Below are positions 52,856 through 60,787 of a stretch of 64,000 bases of DNA, piece by piece (position 1 is the first letter of the stretch; every line of letters begins with the position of its first letter). Where the stretch lies: contig PBFW01000073.1 in assembly GCA_002719955.1 (NCBI GenBank), forward strand, positions 62,001 to 126,000. The letters run 5' to 3'. Origin of the DNA: Deltaproteobacteria bacterium (GTDB lineage: Bacteria; Myxococcota_A; UBA9160; UBA4427). The position numbers were made by a program, and so were the translations under genes. The notes beneath the pieces are model-generated. The model saw nothing but the letters and a program-made list of their open reading frames with translations. It was not told where the DNA came from and ran no database searches.

Positions 52856-53971
52856 ATGGACTTTGGGATCAGCGAAGAGCAGGAGGCGCTGCGCGATCTT
52901 GCCCGCCAAATCCTGCAGGATCGCGCCAATCCGGAGCGACTGCGCGAACTCGAAAATGAGGGACACGACTTCGATCGGGAGCTGTGGGCGGAGTTCGCCC
53001 GCGCCAACCTCCTGGGACTCGCCATCGACGAGGAATACGGCGGTATGGGTTTCGGATTCAGCGAAGTCGCGCTGCTGCTCGAAGAGGTCGGCCGCGCGGT
53101 GGCCCCGATTCCCGCCCTCGCAACGCTCGTGATGGGCGCTCTGCCGATCGCCCGATTCGGAACGCCGGCGCAGAGGAGCCGACTGCTCGCGGGAGTCGCT
53201 TCGGGTGACGAGATTCTCAGTGCGGCCCTGATCGAGCCCGATAGCGACGATCCACGCGAACTCACGACCCAGGCGATACGCGATGCCGACGGTTGGCGCC
53301 TCACGGGTGAAAAGATCTGCGTGCCCGCCGCACGAGTCGCGCGACGGATTCTGGTCCCGGCGAAGGCCGAAGGGGGAATCGGGCTCTTTCTCGTGGATCC
53401 CCGTGCGCCGGGGGTCGAACTCGCTCCACAACAGTCGACATCTCTCGAAGCGCAATTCGTGATCCGACTCACCGGGGTTCATGTGGAAACCAACGATGTG
53501 CTCGCCGACTCCGAATCCGGCTCACAAGCCCTCGATTGGACGCTCGAACGATCCCTGGCCGCGCTCTGTGCGATGCAGCTCGGCGTTTGCGAGGCCGCGC
53601 TAAGGATGACCGCCGACTATGCATCGACTCGCGAGCAATTCGGTCGCAAGCTCTCGACGTTCCAGGCGGTGGGCCACCAGGCTGCCGATGCCTATATCGA
53701 CATCGAATGTCTGCGCGTGACGACCCAACAGGCGGTCTGGCGACTCGACGTCGGCAAGGTGGCCCACGAGCAGACGGCGATCGCCAAGGTCTGGGCCGGG
53801 GACGCCGGCCACCGGGTCAGTTACGCCGCGCAACACCTACACGGCGGCATCGGCGTAGACCTCGACTACCCTCTGCACCGCTACTGCTTCTGGGCCAAGC
53901 AGATCGAGCTGACGCTCGGCTCCTCGGCCCATCATATCGACCGTCTGGGAGACTGGGCGGCGAACGCGTGA
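52856..53971 (+). CDS. Acyl-CoA dehydrogenase, second gene of second pair
   Basis: A 371-residue acyl-CoA dehydrogenase starting MDFGISEEQEALRDLARQIL. It contains LLGLAIDEEYGGMGFG and the C-terminal QHLHGGIGVDLDYPLHRY and AKQIELTLGSSAHHI, where Leu occupies the MCAD catalytic-Glu position by eye alignment. The segment after LIEPDSDDP is short on the usual flavin-site Ser/Thr residues, suggesting this is the supporting subunit. GGAGGAG stands 10 bases before ATG. It converges on meaB. Confidence 0.9.
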   Translation: MDFGISEEQEALRDLARQILQDRANPERLRELENEGHDFDRELWAEFARANLLGLAIDEEYGGMGFGFSEVALLLEEVGRAVAPIPALATLVMGALPIARFGTPAQRSRLLAGVASGDEILSAALIEPDSDDPRELTTQAIRDADGWRLTGEKICVPAARVARRILVPAKAEGGIGLFLVDPRAPGVELAPQQSTSLEAQFVIRLTGVHVETNDVLADSESGSQALDWTLERSLAALCAMQLGVCEAALRMTADYASTREQFGRKLSTFQAVGHQAADAYIDIECLRVTTQQAVWRLDVGKVAHEQTAIAKVWAGDAGHRVSYAAQHLHGGIGVDLDYPLHRYCFWAKQIELTLGSSAHHIDRLGDWAANA

Positions 53972-54023
53972 GAGCCCGAGTACGCAAAGCCACGCGTTCG
54001 TTCTCATGGGCATCGGTTTTTGA

Positions 54024-54980
54024 TCAATCGTCGAAATTCGGTTCGAAGGCAGACACCAGCTGCTCTGCAGCGGTATAAGGATCGATTTCCCGAGCACGCA
54101 CGGACTCGAGTAGCTTCGGGTAGAACGCGCGTGCCGTCGCGCTCGCGATGATCTTCTCGACCGCAAAATCCCGCAATAACTCGGCGAAGAAATGTTCCCC
54201 TCGCGTCGCGGCCGCCCCTTCGAGCGCACCACTCGCTTCGAGGTCGGCGCGATGGGCATCGCAGGCGTCGACTAGCTCGGGGATCCCCTCCTCGCGCACG
54301 GCCACGGTCTTCAAAAGCGGCGGCGCCCAGACGCCTTCGATCACCCCGCGCAGATGCAGCATCGTGAGCAGCGCCCTTTCCGTATCGTCCGCCCCCGAAC
54401 GGTCCGCCTTGTTGAGCACGAAGACATCGCCCACCTCAAGGATACCCGCCTTGATGGCTTGGATATCGTCACCCAGCCCCGGCACGTTCACGACCAGCGT
54501 CGTATGCGCGAGGTCCACGACCTCGAGCTCGTCCTGGCCAACCCCCACGGTTTCGACCATCACGATGTCGTAGCCCATAGCATCGAGCACGGCGGTGGCT
54601 TCGAAAGTCGAGCGTGACAGACCGCCGAGCTGGCCGCGCGTCGCCATCGAGCGGATGAAGACATCGGGATCCGTCGCGTGGCGTTGCATCCGCACACGAT
54701 CCCCCAGAATCGCGCCACCGCTGAAAGGGCTCGAGGGATCGATGGCCACGACCGCCACCCGTCGTCCGCGTGAGCGATTCTCCGCGATCAAGGCGTCGAC
54801 CAGGGTGGACTTGCCCGCGCCGGGCGGCCCCGTGATCCCCACGAGATGGGCGCGCCCGCTCTTCGGATAGAGCTCCTTGAGGGCTTCGATGCCCGCACGC
54901 TCACCATCTTCGAGCCAGCGGATGATGCGCGCACCACTGGCGACATGGCCCTCGAGCGCGCGCTGCGCGAGTTCGCTCAC
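54024..54980 (-). CDS. meaB: Methylmalonyl-CoA mutase-associated GTPase MeaB
   Basis: A 318-residue G3E-type GTPase. Walker A is GPPGAGKST (51-59), followed by [35 protein letters not shown] and the base-specificity motif NKAD. MeaB loads adenosylcobalamin onto acyl-CoA mutases and protects them by gated cofactor exchange. It starts inside the stop of the B12-subunit gene (4-bp ATGA overlap) and is the last gene of the mutase operon, so the partner here is the unusual mutase upstream. Confidence 0.95.
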   Translation of the reverse strand: MSELAQRALEGHVASGARIIRWLEDGERAGIEALKELYPKSGRAHLVGITGPPGAGKSTLVDALIAENRSRGRRVAVVAIDPSSPFSGGAILGDRVRMQRHATDPDVFIRSMATRGQLGGLSRSTFEATAVLDAMGYDIVMVETVGVGQDELEVVDLAHTTLVVNVPGLGDDIQAIKAGILEVGDVFVLNKADRSGADDTERALLTMLHLRGVIEGVWAPPLLKTVAVREEGIPELVDACDAHRADLEASGALEGAAATRGEHFFAELLRDFAVEKIIASATARAFYPKLLESVRAREIDPYTAAEQLVSAFEPNFDD

Positions 54981-55390
54981 GTCCCGCGCTGCGCGTCGCG
55001 GCGGGCCACCCAGTCCTCGATATAGGCGACGATCTCGCCGGTCTCGGTCCCCATGGTAAAGACCTTTTCCAGCCCCGCTTCGAGCAGCGCCTTCTCGTCC
55101 TCCTCCGGGATCACGCCTCCACCGAGCACGAGTTTATCCCCTGCCCCGCCCTCGCACAGCAACTCGACCACCCGTGGAAAATGCGACATATGGGCGGCCG
55201 AGAGACTGGAGAGCCCCACGACATCCGCGTCCTCCTGGATGGCGGTATTGGCGACCATCTCGGGGGTCTGCCGAAGGCCGGAATAGATGACTTCCATTCC
55301 GGCGTCACGCAGCGCCTGGGCGATCACCGTGACGCCGATCGTATGTGCGTCCAGGCCGAGCTTTGCAAGTAGAACGCGGATGCGAGCCAT
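54977..55390 (-). CDS. Acyl-CoA mutase small subunit, B12-binding
   Basis: A 137-residue cobalamin-binding domain. It has the base-off/His-on motif D14-A-H16-T-I-G19, [14 protein letters not shown] for the nucleotide-tail Ser, and [12 protein letters not shown] for the lower loop. It supplies the cobalt ligand His16 to the large subunit encoded 26 bp upstream, as in isobutyryl-, 2-hydroxyisobutyryl- and ethylmalonyl-type split mutases. ATG 55390 is preceded by GGGAG-like TCTCCC on the complementary strand. The upstream frame extends to 55480 without similarity. Confidence 0.95.
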   Translation of the reverse strand: MARIRVLLAKLGLDAHTIGVTVIAQALRDAGMEVIYSGLRQTPEMVANTAIQEDADVVGLSSLSAAHMSHFPRVVELLCEGGAGDKLVLGGGVIPEEDEKALLEAGLEKVFTMGTETGEIVAYIEDWVARRDAQRGT

Positions 55391-55416
55391 GGGAGAGAAA
55401 TCCTTGTGGCCGGGCT

Positions 55417-57120
55417 CTAGACGCCCGTGGTCGTCGAGTCGGGGGTATACACGCCAAAGACGTCGCGCAGGGCGTCGCACATTTCGCCATGGGTCGCGTA
55501 GGCCTTCACGGCCTCGATGCAGGGCGGCACCAGATTCTCGCTGCCGCGTGCCGCATCGCGCAAACGATCGAGGCTCTTTTCGACAGCCGCGTTGTCGCGC
55601 CTTTCTCGCAGGCGCTTCAGCTTCTCGATCTGCCGCCGCTCGACCTCCGGATCCGGGCGATGAATTTCGATGCTTCGCTCACCCTCTTCGCGGTTGGCGT
55701 GATTGACGCCCACCAGGACGCGCTCGCCCGTCTCAATGGCTCGGATGCGCTCGAATTGTTCCCGTGCCAATTCCTTCTGGAAATAGCCCGCCTTGATCGC
55801 CGCGAGCCCCCCCCCGATGGAGTCGATCTTCTCGAGCTCCGCGAAGACCGCCTCCTCTATGCGCTTGGTCATGCTCTCGACATAATAGGAGCCCGCGAAG
55901 GGATCGACGGTGTCGGCCACACCGCTCTCATGGGCCACGATATGCTGGATTCCCGCGCCCACCGCGATCGCTTCTTCCGTGGGCAGCGCGTGCGCTTCGT
56001 CATGCAGCGGCGTGTTCATCGCGTAGCCCCCATTGGCGGCGGCACAGGCGAGCATCTGGATTCCCAGGCGAGCGATATTATTCATCGGCTGCTGCAGCGT
56101 CAGCGACATCGTGCCGGGCGATCCCGTGATCCGCAGCTTCATGGCCTCGGGATCCGTGGCCCCGTATTGTTCCTTCATGATGCGAGCCCAGATCTTTCGG
56201 TAGGCGCGCAATTTGCTCACACCCTCGAAAAAGTCCATGTCGATCCCGGTCACGAAGCTGAAATAGGGTGCCAGCGTATCGATGTCGAAGCCGCGCTCGA
56301 GCGCTGCATCGATATAGGATTTGGCGATCGCGAAGCCATAGGCCAGCTCCTGTACGGGATTCGCGTAGGCGGCGTAGATCTGCGCGCTGACGACCGAGAT
56401 GGGGATCCAGTTCGGATGGTTCTTGATCGTATACTCGATGGCATCGGTGGCGATGCGCAGACCATGATCGGGCGGATAGATATAGCGCCCCACGCAGGTG
56501 TACTCGACCAGGATCGCGTTGGGCATCTGCAGCGTGAAACAATCGGGATCGACCCCGCGCTTCTCGAGTGCGGCAATGATCATCGCCAGATTGATGGTCT
56601 GGGGACCGTTACAGATGGACGTGAGTCGCTCGAGCTTTTCGAAGGGGAGATCGAGCAGGGCCTCCATGTCTTCCAGCGAATCGAGGGCCACGCCCGCCCG
56701 GCCGACCTCGCCGGCAGCCAGCACGTGGTCGGAGTCGAAGCCGTTAGTGGTAGGCAGGTCGTATTCGAGAAAGAGTCCCGTGAGACCTCGATCCAACATA
56801 TAGCGACCGCGCTCCGCCCAGTCTTCGCCGGTCCCGAAGCCCGTGACCTGCATCATGGTCCAGAGATCCGAGCGGTAACCGTTGGCCTCGGTGCCACGGG
56901 TAAAGGGGTACTCACCCGGGAAACCCACGTCACGCGCGTAGTCGAAATCTGCCTCCTCGAGATCCAAGGGCGTGTAGAGACGCTTCACCGGCCATTTCAT
57001 CGCCTGGGTCTTGAAGTCCTGCTTTCGCTCGGGCCGACTCTCGAGCTTGCGAGCGAGGGTATGGCCTTCCCACTCCGCGAGGCGTGCTCGCAGGGCCTGC
57101 TTGCTCTGTTCATCCTGCAT
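55417..57120 (-). CDS. B12-dependent acyl-CoA mutase large subunit, atypical active site
   Basis: A 567-residue catalytic TIM-barrel subunit of the methylmalonyl-CoA mutase superfamily, without its own B12 domain. Recognisable blocks are [60 protein letters not shown]-like [18 protein letters not shown] and VIVGVN-like [10 protein letters not shown]. Aligned by eye to methylmalonyl-CoA mutase (P. shermanii numbering), Tyr75 is Glu78, Arg82 is Asp85, Arg87 is Met90, Tyr89 is Val92, Arg207 is Val210, Tyr243 is Ala246 and the catalytic His244 is Gln247. Carboxylate-binding arginines are therefore gone, so methylmalonyl-CoA is an unlikely substrate. GGGAG supports ATG 57120. Confidence 0.93.
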   Translation of the reverse strand: MQDEQSKQALRARLAEWEGHTLARKLESRPERKQDFKTQAMKWPVKRLYTPLDLEEADFDYARDVGFPGEYPFTRGTEANGYRSDLWTMMQVTGFGTGEDWAERGRYMLDRGLTGLFLEYDLPTTNGFDSDHVLAAGEVGRAGVALDSLEDMEALLDLPFEKLERLTSICNGPQTINLAMIIAALEKRGVDPDCFTLQMPNAILVEYTCVGRYIYPPDHGLRIATDAIEYTIKNHPNWIPISVVSAQIYAAYANPVQELAYGFAIAKSYIDAALERGFDIDTLAPYFSFVTGIDMDFFEGVSKLRAYRKIWARIMKEQYGATDPEAMKLRITGSPGTMSLTLQQPMNNIARLGIQMLACAAANGGYAMNTPLHDEAHALPTEEAIAVGAGIQHIVAHESGVADTVDPFAGSYYVESMTKRIEEAVFAELEKIDSIGGGLAAIKAGYFQKELAREQFERIRAIETGERVLVGVNHANREEGERSIEIHRPDPEVERRQIEKLKRLRERRDNAAVEKSLDRLRDAARGSENLVPPCIEAVKAYATHGEMCDALRDVFGVYTPDSTTTGV

Positions 57121-57209
57121 ATTGCACTCCCGCAGCGACTGCTTCGCGCGCACTTCGACCGCCCGACCCGGATCAGCCTCGCGACCCGAAGAGCGACCCG
57201 ATCACCTGT

Positions 57210-58610
57210 TCAGACTTCCCGCCCCTCGAGCCTCAGAATGGCTTTTCCACAGAATACACCCGTACTCGCTGCCGCATCCACGGTCACACTGTACTGAGGC
57301 TCCACGCAGTCTCCGACGAAGAAGAGATTCTTCACCGACTTCGAACGATAGGGAATCTTCGGATACCAGGTGTGCTGGTAGTGCCACAGGGGATAATGCG
57401 AAGAGTAATGCTTCTTCTCGACCGCGGCGCCATAGCCCGGAAAGACCTCTTCGATGATCTCATCCATTTCCACTTTCAGGGTCTTCCGCACCTTCTTCCG
57501 CTCCTCTTCATCGATGGGAAGAACCCGGCTCGCGAAGATCAATTGCTTGCCCGGGGGCGCGTACCACGAGAAGGCATTGGAAAGCGCCCAGATCATCAGG
57601 AGATTGCTGCCCGTTTCGGGATCGACGACGGAGACCGGATGGGGCTCTTCCGTGATCGGGTGCTTCATCTCCGCATAGACGGTGAAGTCGTGAAAAGCGA
57701 CGGAGCGGAAGCTGTCGACCGAAACCTGGACCTCGGGCGGAACCTCCTGAAACATTTTCGGGATATCCAGGAAGCTGCCATTGACGATCACCTTCTGGGC
57801 GCCCACCTCGCGCACGACTCCGCCCTCGTCGCGCACGCGCACGCCACGAGATTCGCCGTCTTCGACGATCACTTCGACGACCTCACAGCCCAACGCGAGT
57901 TCTCCACCATCGCGCTCCATCGCGGTGGCGAAGGGTCTAACCAGGCCTTCGACGTAATCGGGCTTGAAGGCGACACAATGCGCCTCGGTCATCCACCAGA
58001 ATCGAAAGATGCTGAGGAGGCCACCGGCCGACAGGTGTTTCATCGCCTCGTCCGATTCACACATGGTCGAGTTCGCTGCGATCGAAGCGAAGAACCCCAC
58101 CACCACGGGATCCGTACTCAGCTTGTCCTTCCAGTCGTAGAAGGGAATATTCGCAAGCGGCTCACAGAAGAGTTCTTCGTAGGGGATCGATCCCGCATAA
58201 TTCAACGCGCGAATGAACTCCTGCCGCGTGGCCTCCGGAAGCGGTGTCGGGAAGAGGCTCTCGTAATACGAAAGGAGCGACGAGGCGGATGAGCAGCGCG
58301 GCGCGATTTCGAAGCCCTTGCCCGTCCCCCGGTAGTAGAGGCAGGGCTCCGGAATCTCATAGAAACTGACGTCGGCGTCGAGCTCACGAGCGGCTTTATA
58401 CCAGGCACCACCTCCCCAACCCTGGCCGAAGGTTACCCAATGCTCGAAACCCGTGAAGCCCGGGGAGGTCTTGTCGAGCTTCATCCGCCCGCCGACCCGG
58501 TCGGCTTTCTCGATGACCAGGGTATCGAGGCCCCCGGACGCCAGATAAGCGCCACAGATGACACCGCCGATCCCCGCGCCGACGACGACCGCGTCGTATT
58601 CATCCTTCAT
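57210..58610 (-). CDS. CrtI/phytoene-desaturase-like FAD-dependent oxidoreductase
   Basis: A 466-residue flavoprotein. N-terminal AVVVGAGIGGVICGAYLASG and VIEKADRVGGRM bind FAD; C-terminal KNLFFVGDCVEPQYSVTVDAA closes the flavin site as in CrtI-type desaturases and isomerases. Members dehydrogenate or isomerise isoprenoid-like double-bond systems without NAD(P). It lies 89 bp upstream of the mutase large subunit on the same strand, so it may prepare the mutase substrate. ATG 58610 follows AAGGAAG by about seven bases. Confidence 0.87.
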   Translation of the reverse strand: MKDEYDAVVVGAGIGGVICGAYLASGGLDTLVIEKADRVGGRMKLDKTSPGFTGFEHWVTFGQGWGGGAWYKAARELDADVSFYEIPEPCLYYRGTGKGFEIAPRCSSASSLLSYYESLFPTPLPEATRQEFIRALNYAGSIPYEELFCEPLANIPFYDWKDKLSTDPVVVGFFASIAANSTMCESDEAMKHLSAGGLLSIFRFWWMTEAHCVAFKPDYVEGLVRPFATAMERDGGELALGCEVVEVIVEDGESRGVRVRDEGGVVREVGAQKVIVNGSFLDIPKMFQEVPPEVQVSVDSFRSVAFHDFTVYAEMKHPITEEPHPVSVVDPETGSNLLMIWALSNAFSWYAPPGKQLIFASRVLPIDEEERKKVRKTLKVEMDEIIEEVFPGYGAAVEKKHYSSHYPLWHYQHTWYPKIPYRSKSVKNLFFVGDCVEPQYSVTVDAAASTGVFCGKAILRLEGREV

Positions 58611-58759
58611 GACTCGCTTCCTTCCGCCCGCGGTATGTGCACCGAGGGGGTCCCTTCCCCGATGATCTCCCGAAGATCCACTCGCATTCCCCGATCCTCG
58701 ACGGGCCCCTCGAAGGATTTCACCGTTGCAATCCTGACAAGCCCGAGAAGCAACCGGCA

Positions 58760-59554
58760 TCAAAGGTCGAAGAGATCTGCATTTCCCCTACGACCCGCCG
58801 TCCAACCGCCATCGACGACAAGCGTGGCACCCGTCACGAAGGAGGCCTCATCAGACGCGAGGAAGAGGATCGCATTCGCGATCTCCTCGGGCTGACCACA
58901 GCGACGCATCAGATGATTATTGACGAACTGCTCCCTCATCTCGACCAGGGGACCCTCGGTCGCCTTGGTCACGGCCTCCACCATGGGCGTTTCGATCAGA
59001 CCCGGACAGACGGAGTTCACACGAATGCCACGATGGGTCAGGTCGACCGCAAGGCTCCGATTCAGCTGTACGACGCCCCCCTTGGAAGCGGCGTAGGGGG
59101 ATGAGTTCTCACTCGCCACCAACCCCTCGACGCTCGCGATATTCACGATCGCCCCCCCGCCCCGGGACAAGATCGGTGCGACGGCGTGCTTGCACATCAA
59201 GAAGGTGCCCTTGAGGTTGATGTTGACGATGCGATCCCATTCGCCTTCCTCGATCGATTCGAGCGGCCCCCCGCCGGCCACACCGGCCGCATTGACCAAG
59301 ATGTCGAAGCCCGCATGCCGCTCGGCGATCTCCGCGACGGCGGCTTTGACCTCGGTCTCCGAGGAAACGCTCGCGCTGTGAAAACTCGCCGCGGGCGCGA
59401 GTTCCTCGACGCGCTTCCATCTCGCCGCATCGGGTTGCTGGATATCGAGGCCGGCGACCACAGCTCCCTCTCCCGCGAAACATTGGGCTGTGGCCGCGCC
59501 GATGCCACTGGCGGCCCCGGTCACGAGCGCGATTCTTCCGGAAAGGCGTCCCAT
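58760..59554 (-). CDS. Short-chain dehydrogenase/reductase (SDR)
   Basis: A 264-residue classical SDR. It has TGAASGIG (12-19), an Asp after strand 2 (GLDIQQPD) that favours NAD(H), NAAG, the catalytic Ser in NIASVEG and YAASK, and the C-terminal VTGATLVVDGGWTAG. It probably oxidises a hydroxyacyl or secondary alcohol. It is the first gene of the minus-strand series leading through the CrtI-like protein to the mutase, although a 149-bp gap separates it from the next gene. Confidence 0.93.
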   Translation of the reverse strand: MGRLSGRIALVTGAASGIGAATAQCFAGEGAVVAGLDIQQPDAARWKRVEELAPAASFHSASVSSETEVKAAVAEIAERHAGFDILVNAAGVAGGGPLESIEEGEWDRIVNINLKGTFLMCKHAVAPILSRGGGAIVNIASVEGLVASENSSPYAASKGGVVQLNRSLAVDLTHRGIRVNSVCPGLIETPMVEAVTKATEGPLVEMREQFVNNHLMRRCGQPEEIANAILFLASDEASFVTGATLVVDGGWTAGRRGNADLFDL

Positions 59555-59571
59555 CGAGTCCTCCTCTTGAT

Positions 59572-59588
59572 GTGATCGACTATATCAC
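59572..59588. promoter_or_regulatory. Inverted repeat in a divergent promoter region
   Basis: GTGAT (59572-59576) and ATCAC (59584-59588) flank a 7-base spacer, 17 bases upstream of the SDR start on the minus strand and ~90 bases upstream of the divergent DUF1214 gene. The spacing is wrong for a Crp site (TGTGA-N6-TCACA). Short arms make this tentative. Confidence 0.3.
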
Positions 59589-59676
59589 GCGAGCGGGCCC
59601 GGCTAGAGGGAAGTGCATCGCCTACTTTCAGGGTCTCCATCCATCCGACCCCGAATCAGCCCGAGGAACCAGGAAT

Positions 59677-60771
59677 ATGCCTACGACAAGACTGCAGGAC
59701 GATGCGAAGGAAATCTGGGAACAATTCTGCGAAGAGCTCAAGGGAGCGGGCGCCCAGCTGATCAGGGAAGATCTGCCCCTGGACGAACTCGATGCCGCCG
59801 AGGGGTTGCGATATCTGTCCAGACTCCTGCGCACCGGCCTCGAAAGAAATGTCGAGGGAGCCGACCCGGCTCATCCCTATCTCCACGTTCTCTGCAATGA
59901 TCGAATCAAGGGGTTCGGCGGTGATAACCCCGACACTCTCTATTACGGCGCGGCGCTGAGCGACGAATACGAATATTGCTTGCGGGGCGATTTCAGCAGC
60001 TGCTCGTATTTCAGCGTGATCGCAACCGGGCAGGAAGCGGACGGTTCGAATTGCGTGACCGGCAGTGTGGACAGCAGCTCCCTACCCGTAGCCCAGACGG
60101 GCCCGGTCGAAATCTTCATCCGTGCAGCCGCGACGACTTCGAGCGGGGAAGCCGGTGCCGAGACACTCACGACCGATGCCCGAACGCAGAGCCTGCTCGT
60201 GCGCTGCACCTTCGACAATGCCCTGGACAAGAGGCTCGAGATTTCATTCGCCCGGGTGGCATCATCGGGAGAAGTGGTGGAATGCCGCTTTGGTTCGACC
60301 GCGGAGGGGTTGATCGATACGGCACGATTCGTCCAGACCTCAGCCCAACACTGGACGGACCGCTCCGCCGGAATGCGCCCGGATTTCAATCAGCTTCCAC
60401 TGCAAGATCCTGAACGCATGCGAGCCATGGGCGGCGACCCGAATATCTTCTACTACAATACGGCCTGGACGCTCGCTGAGGATGAGTCATGGGTGATCCA
60501 TCTCCCGACGATTCCGGACTGCACGACATGGGGCTTCCAGATCAACAACCTCTGGACGGAATCCCTCGACTACACCCAGGCGCCCGTCCATCTCAACAAG
60601 AGCACCGCCCATTATGACGCCGACGGCAGCGTCACGATCGTCGTCTCAGAGCGAGACCCCGGACGGCCGAATTGGTTGAGGACCATGGGACATCGATCGG
60701 GCACGGCCAACCTGCGGCTGATGGGCGCCCGCGAACCGCTGGTAGCGAATACGAAGGTGGTGAGAGAATAG
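59677..60771 (+). CDS. DUF1214 domain protein
   Basis: A 364-residue protein. GDNPDTLYYGAALSDEYEYCLRG is the characteristic DUF1214-associated block, and the C-terminal domain has TWGFQINNLWTESLDY and PNWLRTMGHRSGTANLRLMG, parallel to the protein at 1644-2681 but too diverged to be a recent copy. No signal peptide is seen. Function unknown. ATG 59677 is preceded by GAGGAACCAGGA. It is divergent from the SDR/mutase operon and converges on CoA-transferase copy D with 16 bp between stops. Confidence 0.8.
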   Translation: MPTTRLQDDAKEIWEQFCEELKGAGAQLIREDLPLDELDAAEGLRYLSRLLRTGLERNVEGADPAHPYLHVLCNDRIKGFGGDNPDTLYYGAALSDEYEYCLRGDFSSCSYFSVIATGQEADGSNCVTGSVDSSSLPVAQTGPVEIFIRAAATTSSGEAGAETLTTDARTQSLLVRCTFDNALDKRLEISFARVASSGEVVECRFGSTAEGLIDTARFVQTSAQHWTDRSAGMRPDFNQLPLQDPERMRAMGGDPNIFYYNTAWTLAEDESWVIHLPTIPDCTTWGFQINNLWTESLDYTQAPVHLNKSTAHYDADGSVTIVVSERDPGRPNWLRTMGHRSGTANLRLMGAREPLVANTKVVRE

Positions 60772-60787
60772 TTCCGCACCGCGAGTT

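Noticed and set aside
55345-57297. Plus-strand frame of 650 codons opposite the mutase large subunit
   Set aside because: No domain similarity; explained by the high-GC third-position pattern of the real mutase gene.
57084-58292. Plus-strand frame of 402 codons opposite the CrtI-like gene
   Set aside because: Shadow of a well-supported FAD protein with both flavin motifs on the minus strand.
59571-59588. Crp-binding site upstream of the SDR gene
   Set aside because: The half-sites TGTGA and TCAC are nine bases apart instead of six, so it does not fit the Crp consensus; kept only as a generic inverted repeat.
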